This document shows, one piece after another, positions 1-6,114 of a stretch of 6,114 nt of DNA. The stretch is taken from assembly GCA_031290695.1 (NCBI GenBank), contig JAITNB010000115.1:1-6114 (forward strand). Reading direction: 5' to 3'. The position numbers were made by a program, and so were the translations under genes. This stretch comes from Coriobacteriales bacterium. GTDB taxonomy: Bacteria; Actinomycetota; Coriobacteriia; Coriobacteriales; UBA8131. The notes beneath the pieces are model-generated. The model saw nothing but the letters and a program-made list of their open reading frames with translations. It had not been told where the DNA came from and ran no database searches. How positions within the stretch are numbered: the first letter of the stretch is position 1; every line of letters begins with the position of its first letter.

Positions 1-8
1 AGCAGTTG

Positions 9-14
9 TACAAT
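9..14 (+). promoter_or_regulatory. possible -10 box for the hicB-like gene
   Basis: The hexamer TACAAT matches the TATAAT consensus at five of six positions and would give a leader of about 28 bases before the ATG at 49. Any -35 element would lie outside the window, so this cannot be tested here. If a hicA gene lies just upstream, the hexamer could simply be coding sequence. Confidence 0.25.
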
Positions 15-34
15 AAGCCCTTTGGCTATGAAAC

Positions 35-40
35 AGGAGG
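35..40 (+). promoter_or_regulatory. ribosome binding site fixing the hicB-like start
   Basis: A perfect AGGAGG lies 8 bases before the ATG at 49. This selects the ATG at 49 over the in-frame upstream TTG at 22 and ATG at 28, which have no such site at the right distance. It also places residue 1 exactly at the beginning of the HicB-like fold (MRYSF). Confidence 0.8.
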
Positions 41-48
41 TTTACTAC

Positions 49-501
49 ATGAGGTATTCATTCGAGGCAGTTTTGAGCCCAGAGGGAGAGTTCTACAACG
101 TCAGCTTCCCTGACATACCGGAGTGTAACACCTATGGCGAGGGGATAAAGGACGCTATGGAGATGGCGGCTGATGCACTGGAGACTATGTTGTTGGCAAA
201 AAACGATCTTAGTAAGCCAATACCTACGCCTACGTTTGGGAGCAAGGTACCGAGCGGTGGATTCATCGCGATAGTCTCTGTCGAACCAAATCCCGCACAC
301 GAGCCTGACTTCGTAACGACAAAGGAGGCGGGCGACATACTGGGCGTGTCTGATGCCCGTATCCGCGCGATGATACGTGATGGCATTATTCCATCTGTCA
401 AAAAGGACGCAGGGCATCTGATACCCATTGATGCACTAAAGCGCAGGTTGTCCCTGCCCCGCAAGGCAGGACGGCCAAAGAAGGAATTGCAGACAGCGTA
501 A
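49..501 (+). CDS. HicB-family antitoxin-like protein with C-terminal helix-turn-helix
   Basis: This 150-residue protein is predicted to be a cytoplasmic DNA-binding antitoxin. Residues 1 to about 78 look like a HicB partial RNase-H-like fold: an opening beta strand (YSFEAVLS), the typical SFPDIPEC turn at 19-26, then a helix with the DAxExAxDALE pattern at 35-45. Residues 88-133 look like an excisionase/MerR-type helix-turn-helix (TTKEAGDILGVSDARIRAMI), followed by a basic GRPKK tail at 141-145 that resembles an AT-hook. In known HicAB modules HicB neutralises the HicA mRNA interferase and represses its own operon. No hicA is visible; it could lie left of the window. Seven of twelve isoleucines use ATA, while neighbouring genes mostly use ATC, and the GC content is lower, which suggests horizontal acquisition. 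It converges on the DUF711 gene with 46 bases between stops and no terminator hairpin that I can see. Confidence 0.75.
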   Translation: MRYSFEAVLSPEGEFYNVSFPDIPECNTYGEGIKDAMEMAADALETMLLAKNDLSKPIPTPTFGSKVPSGGFIAIVSVEPNPAHEPDFVTTKEAGDILGVSDARIRAMIRDGIIPSVKKDAGHLIPIDALKRRLSLPRKAGRPKKELQTA

Positions 502-547
502 AGGGAAGGTAAAGGCTGTGTTAAACCACCCTGCGCCGCCGATGCCG

Positions 548-1912
548 CTAATTCCTCAAACTGTTGAGCGGGGCGGGGAAGCGGCCGCCGCGGTGGGCGA
601 AGACGGTGCCGGCGTGGCGGTTGACCTCCATGACGGGGGCGCTGCCGAGCAGACCGCCAAACTCCAGGCGCTCCCCCACCTCCTTGCCAAAGGCGGGGAT
701 GAGGCGCACGGCGGTCGTCTTGTTGTTGATGACGCCTATGGCCATCTCGTCGGCGATGATGCCAAAGATCGTCTCAACGCCCACGCTGGCGGGAATCGCA
801 ATCATGTCGAGCCCCACGCTGCATACGCTCGTCATGGCCTCAAGCTTCTCCAGCGTCAGCGCGCCACATTGGGCGGCGGCGATCATGCCGGCATCCTCAC
901 TCACAGGGATGAACGCGCCGCTCAACCCCCCAACGCTCGACGATGCCATGACACCGCCTTTTTTAACCGCGTCGTTGAGAAGTGCGAGCGCGGCCGTGGT
1001 ACCCGGGCCGCCGCAGGTCCCCACGCCGATGGCCTCGAGTATCTGCGCCACCGAGTCGCCTTGCGCAGGAGTGGGTGCCAGTGACAGGTCGAGGATACCC
1101 ATCTGCACGCCCAGGCGGCGGGAGGCCTCACGCGCAATGAGCTCACCGGCACGGGTTATCTTGAAGGTGGTTGCCTTGATCTTCTCCGCAACCTGGGTGA
1201 GGTCGGCCGTGGCGGGCAGGGCTCGCAGGACAGCGCGCACGACGCCGGGGCCGCTCACGCCTACGTTGATGACGGCGTCGGCCTCTCCGCTGCCGTGGAA
1301 AGCGCCGGCCATGAAGGGGTTGTCCTCAACCGCGTTGGCAAAGACGACGAGCTTGGCACAGCCGATGCTGTCACGGTCGCAGGTGGCGATGGCGGTGTCG
1401 AGGATTGCTTGGCTCATCGTGAGCACGGCGTCCATGTTGATGCCCGCGCGCGTGGACGCAACGTTGACGCTTGAGCACACGCGGTCGGTGATGGCGAGCG
1501 CGTGGTGGATGGAGGCGATGAGCTTGGCGTCGGCGGTGCTCACGCCCTTTTGCACGAGGGCCGAGTAGCCCCCCACAAAGTCGACGCCCACCTCTTTGGC
1601 GGCGGCATCGAGTGCGACGGCGACGGGCGTGAGGTCGCTTGACGTGGTGGCCGCGCACACCTCGGCGACAGGCGTGACACTGATGCGCTTGTTGACGATG
1701 GGTATGCCGTACTCACGTGCCAGCTGGTCTGCCGTTGGCACTAGATGCTCGGCGGCGGCGCACAGGCGGTCGTAGACCTTGCGCGCAACGACATCCACGT
1801 CTTCGTGTGCGCAGCCGCGAATAGACAGTCCCAGCGTGATGGTGCGGATGTCAAGGTTTTGCTGCGAGACCATCGCAAGCGTCTCGGCGACTTCCTGGGG
1901 GGTGATTTGCAT
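548..1912 (-). CDS. PFL family protein, DUF711 / UPF0210
   Basis: This 454-residue protein has the full length and conserved blocks of the UPF0210 (DUF711) family: [12 protein letters not shown] near 19-30, NKRISVTP at 74-81, [13 protein letters not shown] at 111-123, the glycine-rich stretch [26 protein letters not shown] around 198-222, [17 protein letters not shown] near 298-314, and [16 protein letters not shown] at 325-340. The family has a fold related to pyruvate formate-lyase, but to my knowledge no biochemical function is established, and I see no C-terminal glycyl-radical motif. In many genomes it sits next to a small ACT-domain protein (UPF0237); none is present here. The ATG at 1912 is preceded by an AGAGGA-type ribosome site (1917-1922) and a promoter of its own, so it is probably transcribed apart from the purine cluster. 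It has no signal peptide or membrane segment, so it is cytoplasmic. The family call is firm; the role is unknown. Confidence 0.93.
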   Translation of the reverse strand: MQITPQEVAETLAMVSQQNLDIRTITLGLSIRGCAHEDVDVVARKVYDRLCAAAEHLVPTADQLAREYGIPIVNKRISVTPVAEVCAATTSSDLTPVAVALDAAAKEVGVDFVGGYSALVQKGVSTADAKLIASIHHALAITDRVCSSVNVASTRAGINMDAVLTMSQAILDTAIATCDRDSIGCAKLVVFANAVEDNPFMAGAFHGSGEADAVINVGVSGPGVVRAVLRALPATADLTQVAEKIKATTFKITRAGELIAREASRRLGVQMGILDLSLAPTPAQGDSVAQILEAIGVGTCGGPGTTAALALLNDAVKKGGVMASSSVGGLSGAFIPVSEDAGMIAAAQCGALTLEKLEAMTSVCSVGLDMIAIPASVGVETIFGIIADEMAIGVINNKTTAVRLIPAFGKEVGERLEFGGLLGSAPVMEVNRHAGTVFAHRGGRFPAPLNSLRN

Positions 1913-1947
1913 GTGGTTCCTCTGCTCGATGGGGGTGTGACGAGCTT

Positions 1948-1976
1948 ATTATAAACCACGCGCCATGAATCGAACC
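1948..1976 (-). promoter_or_regulatory. putative sigma-70 promoter of the DUF711 gene
   Basis: On the minus strand a perfect TATAAT occupies 1953 to 1948. Seventeen bases upstream lies only a weak -35 candidate (GGTTCG, 1976-1971; TTCGAT at 1974-1969 is an alternative with a 15-base spacer). Transcription would start near 1941 and give a leader of roughly 28 bases that contains the ribosome site at 1917-1922. The -10 box is convincing; the -35 box is not. Confidence 0.5.
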
Positions 1977-2000
1977 CGCAGGAGCGGCTATGGCACAAAA

Positions 2001-2095
2001 GAGAACCGTCCCCCACTGTGCAAACAACTTGTGTGAGTGTCGCAGGTAGGGGGACGCAGAACACCGTGGAGGACACCCCTCCCCTGTGTTTGCAC
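2001..2095. repeat. intergenic palindromic element with interlocking inverted repeats
   Basis: Three sets of perfect inverted repeats share this stretch between xpt and the DUF711 gene. CGTCCCCC (2007-2014) pairs with GGGGGACG (2049-2056). GTGCAAACA (2018-2026) pairs with TGTTTGCAC (2087-2095). A two-step hairpin combines AACAC/GTGTT (2060-2064 with 2086-2090) and GGAGG/CCTCC (2068-2072 with 2078-2082, loop of 5). The first two pairings cross each other, so they would form a pseudoknot or be mutually exclusive. The GAGAACCGTCCCCC core resembles dispersed palindromes that I recall from coriobacterial and some clostridial intergenic regions, which points to a REP-like element. It could also act as the transcript end of the purine operon, although it has no U-rich tail. 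Confidence 0.55.
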
Positions 2096-2112
2096 CCAGA
2101 CGACACCCCGCT

Positions 2113-2691
2113 TCACGCGCGAAAGGCGATTGCTCCTGACTGTGCGTCCATGTGTTCGATGATGGCGAGCGACTTGAGGGGGTAGCCGCGTGCGCGGAGG
2201 CTGGAGCCGCCTGGTTGAAAGCCCTTCTCAATGGCGATCCCTATGCCCTCGATGGTAGCGCCCGATTCCTCCGTGATTGCGATGAGCCCTTCGAGGGCGC
2301 AGCCGTTCGCGAGGAAGTCGTCGACGATAAGGACGTGATCATCGTCGCTAAGGTACTTCTTGGCGACGATGACATCAAAGACGCGCTGGTGGGTGAAGCT
2401 CTGCACGCGGGCCGTGTACACATCGCCCTCCAGGTTGATGCTCTGCGCCTTCTTCGCAAACACGACCGGTACCCCAAAGTGCTGTGCCGTGGCACACGCA
2501 ATGCCTATGCCGGAGGCCTCGATGGTCACGATCTTGTTAACGTGCCTCAGCGCAAAAAGTCGCTTGAACTCCCGTCCCATCGCATCGAGCAGCCCAATGT
2601 CGAGCTGATGGTTAAGGAAGCTGTCAACCTTGAGGACCGTCTCAGACTTCACGATGCCGTCCTGCTGGATACGCTGCTTTAACAGCTCCAC
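2113..2691 (-). CDS. xpt: xanthine phosphoribosyltransferase
   Basis: This enzyme transfers phosphoribose from PRPP to xanthine to give XMP, feeding salvaged bases into the guanine nucleotide pool in the cytoplasm. The 192 residues match the usual length of Gram-positive Xpt (just over 190). Visible signatures are [19 protein letters not shown] at 24-42, the EASGIG block at 58-63, the [10 protein letters not shown] stretch at 78-87, the PRPP-binding loop [11 protein letters not shown] at 120-130, and the KGFQPGG turn at 156-162. It starts at a GTG, supported by a GGAGG ribosome site at 2699-2703 (7-base gap) lying just past the TAG stop of the upstream amidohydrolase gene. With only 14 bases between the two genes, they are almost certainly cotranscribed and perhaps translationally coupled. 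In many Firmicutes xpt is controlled by a purine riboswitch; none is possible in this short gap. Confidence 0.95.
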   Translation of the reverse strand: MELLKQRIQQDGIVKSETVLKVDSFLNHQLDIGLLDAMGREFKRLFALRHVNKIVTIEASGIGIACATAQHFGVPVVFAKKAQSINLEGDVYTARVQSFTHQRVFDVIVAKKYLSDDDHVLIVDDFLANGCALEGLIAITEESGATIEGIGIAIEKGFQPGGSSLRARGYPLKSLAIIEHMDAQSGAIAFRA

Positions 2692-2698
2692 GCGCCTA

Positions 2699-2703
2699 CC
2701 TCC
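2699..2703 (-). promoter_or_regulatory. ribosome binding site for xpt (GTG start)
   Basis: GGAGG on the minus strand, 7 bases before the GTG at 2691. It justifies the non-ATG start and sits in the 14-base gap directly after the stop codon of the upstream amidohydrolase gene. Confidence 0.7.
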
Positions 2704-2705
2704 CT

Positions 2706-4076
2706 CTAGCAGCCAAGCTTCACAACGGGAAAGCGGTTGGGTAGCACAATGCCGGCCCGCTCATAGATGGCCTTTGCGCGTTCGCTTGCCTCCTGGATGA
2801 TGGCATCCTCGTCAAGCGTGAGCACTTTGCGGTCGCGCATCAGCCACTTGCCGTTGCACATCGTAGACTGGATGTTTGTCGAGTGCAGCGCGGTCACCAG
2901 CGCCGCAATACGGTCGTTCACCGGCATCATCGAGGGGCCGTGGGGATCGATGACGATAAGGTCGGCCTTCTTTCCCACTTCAAGGCTCCCGTACTCATCC
3001 TCATCGAGCAGTGCGCGGGCCCCGTGGCTCGTCACCATGCGCAGTATCGCCTCAGAGGGGACGACGGTGGGGTCAAGGCGCCAACCCTTGTGGATAAGCG
3101 ACGTGACCCACATCTCGTCGACGATGTCCATCCGGTTTGACGACGAGGCCCCGTCGGTTCCAAGCGACACGCAAACGCCCTTCGCAAGCATCTGTGGAAT
3201 CTTCGCAAACCCTAGGACGCGCATAGCAGACGCAGGGTTGTGGGAGACCTTCACGTCGTGCTTCTTGAGCAGGTCGACCTCGTCATCCGTCAGCCATACC
3301 GTGTGTACTGCCAGCAGGTTGGCACCAAGCACGCCAAGGCGGTCGAGGTGCGTAACGGTTGGCTCCCCAAACCGCTCCATCGTGTAGTCGATCTCGCTTT
3401 TGGCCTCGGCCACATGCATGTGGATACCAACCCCGTACTTGTTAGCAAGCTCTTTGGTCCTTGTGATAAGCTCGTCGGAGTTGTTGAAGATGGTGCGCAG
3501 CCCAAACCACACCTGCACCCGCCCATCGGCGGTGTTATGAAAGCGCTCAAGGTCGGCAACCTGCGCCTCAAGCTCCTCGTTGGCGCTCAACTGCCAGATG
3601 GCGGGCAGCCCTTCTCCGCAGTCCATGACCGACTTGGCCAGTTTCGCGCGCAGCCCGGCCTCGGTCACAGCCTGCGCCATGCCGCACACAAACTGCCCGC
3701 CCGGCTCGGCAAAGCTGGTAACGCCCGCTTTTATCTGCTCAAGACAGCACATCAGGGTCGAGACGTAGGAGTCCTCTTTGGTCATATGGCTCTCAAACGG
3801 CCACATCCGTTTATGCAGCCAGGTGATAAAATCGACATCGTCGCCCACCCCGCGGCTGATCTGCTGCGACGTGTGTACGTGCGTGTTCACGAATCCCGGC
3901 AGTACGTAGTTGCCCGCGAGGTCGATGACCTCGGCATCGGGCGCTACCAGATGAGGTGCCACCTCGCCCACTGCCATGATGCGGTCGTCCTCCACAAGGA
4001 CGCTGCCTCCGTCATAGACGGTCTCCGGGTCTCCCATTGTGACAATGTAGCCGTTTCGCAAGAGCGTCTGCGCCAT
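2706..4076 (-). CDS. metal-dependent amidohydrolase, AtzA/TriA/MtaD group, probable aminopurine deaminase
   Basis: This 456-residue cytoplasmic enzyme belongs to the amidohydrolase superfamily group that holds guanine, 8-oxoguanine, SAH/MTA and s-triazine deaminases. The metal and catalytic residues line up: H66 and H68 in [10 protein letters not shown]221 and E224 in HMHVAE, H258 in [10 protein letters not shown]279 in VSHNPAS and D308 in SLGTDGA. The block [13 protein letters not shown]...[12 protein letters not shown] (64-93) and the helical tail after residue 424 recall AtzA/TriA more than classical GuaD. An N-terminal beta-sandwich (1-60) closes with the ADLIVID segment at 371-377, as is usual. 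The ATG at 4076 has a GGGAG site 7 bases upstream. It lies between ade and xpt in one probable operon, so I infer a purine base as substrate; guanine would give xanthine for Xpt. Isoguanine, 8-oxoguanine or SAH/MTA remain possible. The family is firm, the substrate is not. Confidence 0.85.
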   Translation of the reverse strand: MAQTLLRNGYIVTMGDPETVYDGGSVLVEDDRIMAVGEVAPHLVAPDAEVIDLAGNYVLPGFVNTHVHTSQQISRGVGDDVDFITWLHKRMWPFESHMTKEDSYVSTLMCCLEQIKAGVTSFAEPGGQFVCGMAQAVTEAGLRAKLAKSVMDCGEGLPAIWQLSANEELEAQVADLERFHNTADGRVQVWFGLRTIFNNSDELITRTKELANKYGVGIHMHVAEAKSEIDYTMERFGEPTVTHLDRLGVLGANLLAVHTVWLTDDEVDLLKKHDVKVSHNPASAMRVLGFAKIPQMLAKGVCVSLGTDGASSSNRMDIVDEMWVTSLIHKGWRLDPTVVPSEAILRMVTSHGARALLDEDEYGSLEVGKKADLIVIDPHGPSMMPVNDRIAALVTALHSTNIQSTMCNGKWLMRDRKVLTLDEDAIIQEASERAKAIYERAGIVLPNRFPVVKLGC

Positions 4077-4113
4077 AGGCCTTCTCCCTTGTTCCTTTGC
4101 CCTTCTGCCTGTA

Positions 4114-4142
4114 CCTGCCCTTAGCCCGCACTCCTGCCCTTA
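4114..4142. repeat. short direct repeat spanning the ade stop codon
   Basis: On the minus strand TAAGGGCAGG occurs at 4142-4133, where its TAA is the stop of ade, and again at 4123-4114, so the period is 19 bases. A third weaker echo, AAGGGCAAAGG, follows nearer the next gene. The 63-base gap is therefore purine-rich and repetitive. This may be slippage-derived filler; I see no hairpin in it. Confidence 0.5.
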
Positions 4143-5906
4143 CGCCTCCACCCCGAGCACGGGGTCGATGACCTGCTGGGTCTCCACGTTTATGAACCCT
4201 TTGTCGGTGATGGCGAAGCCAGGAAGCGCGGCCAGGCAGATAAACGACAGGAACATGAAGGGGATGGGAATCTCGCAGCCCCGCTCATGGATGGCGGCAT
4301 TGACCGTGTCCTTTTGCGCAGACAGCTCCTCGGCCGAGAGGTCGGAGAGCAGCCCGCACACCGGGTACGGCACCTCGGCGACCACCACACCGTTGTCAAC
4401 GACCACCTGGCCGCCCTGTATCTCGACAACGCGGTTCACCGCTGCGGCCATGTCCTCGAAGTTCGTGCCGAGGACGATAATATTATGGTTGTCGTGGCCC
4501 ACCGACGACGCAAGGGCGCCCTGCTTAAGCTTGAACCCGCCCATGAATGCCTTGCCCACGTTGCCGTTCTTGCCGTACCGTTCGACCTGGGCGATGTAGA
4601 GCACATCCTGGCCGGAGTCGCATTGGATGACCCCGTCCACCACGTCAAGCACGACTTCACGCGGCGTGGTGATGGGAATCCAGGGCAGGGTGTCCATCGC
4701 CAGCACCTTGACCTTGCGCGCGCCCTCGGGTGCCTCGAGGCCAAAGCTCGCCGCCGTGATGGGCTCCTTCAAGGTCATCGTGTTGAGCAGACGGCTGTTG
4801 TGCTGGGCAGCCTCGTAGGACACGAGCAGCTCGCCGTTATCCACAACCTGCGTGCCACCGGCGAACACCTGCGTGACCCTGAAGTCCTCCGGGCCGGTTG
4901 TGATGTTGATGTCGGCATACTTGCCGGGAGCAAGCCCGCCAATCGTCTGGTCGAGGTTGAAAGCGCGCGCCGTATTGAGCGTGACCATCTGTATGGCCTT
5001 GATAAACGGGAGTCCCGCGGCAAGGGCGATGCGGATAAGCTCGTCCATATGCCCGCGATGGACCGCGTCGTGGCAATGCAGGTCATCGCAGACCATGCTG
5101 AGCCGTGACGTGTCGTAGCCGCCTTCGAGGATGGGACCCAGCTGACTGGCGAGTGTACGCGCCGCCGAGCTCTCACGCAGCATCACATGACAGCCGTTGC
5201 GCAGCCGCTCGATACACTGGGGGCCGTCAAGGGCCTCGTGGTCGGTGCTCACGCCGGCCGCCAGACAGGTGTTGAGGGTTGGCCCGCTCATGTCGGGCAG
5301 GTGCCCCTGGATGGTCTTGCCAGGTTGGGCAAGTGCCGCATCAAGGGAGTCCATCAGGTCGGGGAAGCCGGCCAGGATGTAATGCCCCACCACCTCTGAG
5401 AGGCCAACTGCGTCGGGGCGTGCCAGGGCCCGCTTGATGATCGCGGTATTGAACGCGCCGCCGCTTGTCTCCAACAGAGGCGAGAACGGCACGTGGGAGG
5501 GGACGACAAAGTAGAGCTTGAGGTGGGTGGCCTCGTTCTCGGCGATTACCGCCTCAATGGCCTCAAGCCCGCCAACTACGCCAATCTCATGCAGGTCGGT
5601 CATGATGGCCGTTGTGCCATGCTTGAGCACGGCTTGGGCAAACGGCCTGATGGAGAGGTTCGAGCTCTCGGGATGGATATGCCCGTCGATAAACCCAGGG
5701 GTAAGGTAGCCGCCGGCAGCATCGATGACACGGGTACCCTCCCCTATCGCATAGGCAACATCGCCAATCGCAGCGATGCGCTCCCCACTAACCGCCACCC
5801 CGCCCTCGTAGACCTCGCCCGAATAGACGTTGACCAGCTTCCCGCCGGTAATCACCAGGTCAGCGGGTGCCTGCCCCCCTGCCACTGCCAACAACTTCGT
5901 GTCCAT
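4140..5906 (-). CDS. ade: adenine deaminase (divergent Ade-type)
   Basis: This 588-residue cytoplasmic amidohydrolase is predicted to deaminate adenine to hypoxanthine and ammonia. Its length and architecture fit Ade/AdeC (about 570-600). The N-terminal metal site reads PGFIDGHIHPESS (70-82: H76, H78, E80), followed by TDLHEIG at 103-109, GLSEV at 168-172, GHLPDMSG at 201-208, STDHE at 220-224, LRESSAAR at 243-250 and VCDDLH at 272-277. The family-specific C-terminal domain shows HDNHNIIVLGTN (471-482), the ALPGF...TDKG segment around 560-570 and a PF-x-FLSF block near 549-555. Several normally constant positions differ: DPHEI is DLHEI, REGSAA is RESSAA, and the DDRxP motif is DDLHC. The substrate could therefore differ from adenine. 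I chose the ATG at 5906 because AGGAGG (5912-5917) precedes it by 5 bases. An in-frame extension to 6029 would add 41 residues unlike the family and run back through the preceding gene. Confidence 0.88.
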   Translation of the reverse strand: MDTKLLAVAGGQAPADLVITGGKLVNVYSGEVYEGGVAVSGERIAAIGDVAYAIGEGTRVIDAAGGYLTPGFIDGHIHPESSNLSIRPFAQAVLKHGTTAIMTDLHEIGVVGGLEAIEAVIAENEATHLKLYFVVPSHVPFSPLLETSGGAFNTAIIKRALARPDAVGLSEVVGHYILAGFPDLMDSLDAALAQPGKTIQGHLPDMSGPTLNTCLAAGVSTDHEALDGPQCIERLRNGCHVMLRESSAARTLASQLGPILEGGYDTSRLSMVCDDLHCHDAVHRGHMDELIRIALAAGLPFIKAIQMVTLNTARAFNLDQTIGGLAPGKYADINITTGPEDFRVTQVFAGGTQVVDNGELLVSYEAAQHNSRLLNTMTLKEPITAASFGLEAPEGARKVKVLAMDTLPWIPITTPREVVLDVVDGVIQCDSGQDVLYIAQVERYGKNGNVGKAFMGGFKLKQGALASSVGHDNHNIIVLGTNFEDMAAAVNRVVEIQGGQVVVDNGVVVAEVPYPVCGLLSDLSAEELSAQKDTVNAAIHERGCEIPIPFMFLSFICLAALPGFAITDKGFINVETQQVIDPVLGVEA

Positions 5907-5911
5907 ACCTG

Positions 5912-5917
5912 CCTCCT
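5912..5917 (-). promoter_or_regulatory. ribosome binding site fixing the ade start
   Basis: A perfect AGGAGG on the minus strand, 5 bases before the ATG at 5906. It decides against the longer reading frame beginning at 6029. Confidence 0.85.
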
Positions 5918-5951
5918 GTTCGTGTTGAGCTTGGTAAAATGTATGCCTTCC

Positions 5952-5982
5952 AGTATAGATCACAGGAGTGTCAGGAACACAA
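5952..5982 (-). promoter_or_regulatory. possible promoter of the ade-amidohydrolase-xpt operon
   Basis: On the minus strand TATACT at 5957-5952 matches five of six -10 positions. Upstream lies only a weak TTGTGT (5982-5977, spacer 19) as a -35 element, overlapping the last codons of the preceding gene. The start would fall near 5945, leaving a leader of about 40 bases, too short for a purine riboswitch. Readthrough from the upstream gene is an alternative, since no terminator separates the two. Confidence 0.4.
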
Positions 5983-6114
5983 ACAATCAAGAGGAACAAC
6001 ATGGATGCCGTCTGACCTGGTGTGGGCAAAACCGTTGATGCCGGTTATCACTACAAGACAAGAAGGCGGTTTGGCAGAGGTTCCCGCCATCCGCTTCTTA
6101 AGCCGTATCAAATT
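5971..6114 (-). CDS. C-terminal fragment of an upstream gene, DUF4143 / AAA-ATPase-like tail
   Basis: The minus strand is open from the window edge to a TGA at 5973-5971, giving 47 residues; the 5' part of the gene lies to the right of the window. The segment runs RLKKRMAG, then KPPSCLVVITG, then GFAHTRSDGIHVVPLDCL, and stops three residues later. The pattern of a hydrophobic strand ending in ITG, an aromatic-x-x-R-x-DG-(IV) turn and a final V(V/I)P(I/L)xCL strand resembles the extreme C-terminus of DUF4143 proteins, a family of AAA-type ATPases of unclear role. I match this from memory and on a short fragment, so the call is tentative; that it is coding is more likely, given the clean frame to just before ade. 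The stop lies 64 bases before the ade ATG, so the two could be cotranscribed. Confidence 0.45.
   Translation of the reverse strand, partial: NLIRLKKRMAGTSAKPPSCLVVITGINGFAHTRSDGIHVVPLDCLCS

Noticed and set aside
1..113. Possible 3' end of a hicA gene (frames ending at 16 or at 113)
   Set aside because: The few visible residues in either frame do not resemble a HicA C-terminus, so no feature can be supported.
564..1568. Long plus-strand open frame of 334 codons
   Set aside because: It lies antisense within the DUF711 gene and its composition (Ala, Ser, Pro, Arg-rich, no motif) is what a GC-rich opposite strand produces.
1960..1985. tRNA T-arm-like sequence (GGGTTCGATTC on the minus strand)
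   Set aside because: The bases around the TTCGATT loop do not form a T stem beyond the closing pair, and no acceptor or anticodon arm is present; it overlaps the DUF711 promoter.
1741..2231. Minus-strand small ORFs across the xpt-DUF711 gap (1741-2106 and 1851-2231)
   Set aside because: They straddle real genes in other frames and the repeat region, without ribosome sites or recognisable domains.
3240..5108. Long plus-strand open frames at 3240-4124 and 4287-5108
   Set aside because: Both are complements of well-supported enzyme genes (the amidohydrolase and ade) and show no family features of their own.
5907..6029. 41-residue N-terminal extension of Ade from the ATG at 6029
   Set aside because: The AGGAGG at 5912-5917 points to the ATG at 5906, family members start at the equivalent place, and the extension would overlap the end of the preceding gene and its likely promoter.
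6030..6046. Small hairpin AACCG/CGGTT with a 7-base loop
   Set aside because: Only five base pairs and within the same coding fragment; likely chance.
6060..6099. Imperfect hairpin (AAGAAG...CTTCTT with an inner TGGC/GCCA stem) as a terminator
   Set aside because: It falls inside the open frame of the C-terminal fragment, has no run of T after it on either strand, and includes a bulge and an unequal internal loop.

Overview
The window is GC-rich and compact. It looks like an anaerobic, possibly gut-associated bacterium. The mix of genes and a GGGGACGG-type intergenic palindrome suggest an actinobacterium of the Coriobacteriia (Olsenella, Collinsella or Eggerthella-like). That placement is inferred from style and memory, not proven. 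Five complete genes and one gene fragment are visible, and all but the first lie on the minus strand.

Layout from left to right: (1) a plus-strand HicB-type antitoxin-like gene with a C-terminal helix-turn-helix (49-501), with lower GC and many ATA codons, so probably acquired; (2) a convergent minus-strand gene for a PFL/DUF711 (UPF0210) protein (548-1912) with a recognisable promoter; (3) a 200-base intergenic stretch holding interlocking inverted repeats (about 2001-2095); (4) a minus-strand purine cluster, read from right to left as adenine deaminase ade (5906-4140), an AtzA/MtaD-type amidohydrolase (4076-2706) and xanthine phosphoribosyltransferase xpt (2691-2113); (5) at the right edge, the last 47 codons of an upstream minus-strand gene that resembles the C-terminus of a DUF4143 AAA-type ATPase.

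The purine genes are 63 and 14 bases apart and probably form one transcript. Ade would turn adenine into hypoxanthine. The amidohydrolase plausibly deaminates another aminopurine; if that is guanine, the product xanthine is the substrate of Xpt, which makes XMP. The cluster would then be a base-salvage route into the guanine nucleotide pool. No purine riboswitch is visible in front of ade or xpt. The Ade protein departs from the standard family signature at several active-site positions, and the substrate of the amidohydrolase cannot be read from sequence, so substrate assignment is the main open question.

No clearly new multi-gene system is visible. The best leads are the divergent purine deaminase pair, the orphan-looking HicB-HTH protein and the interlocked palindromes.
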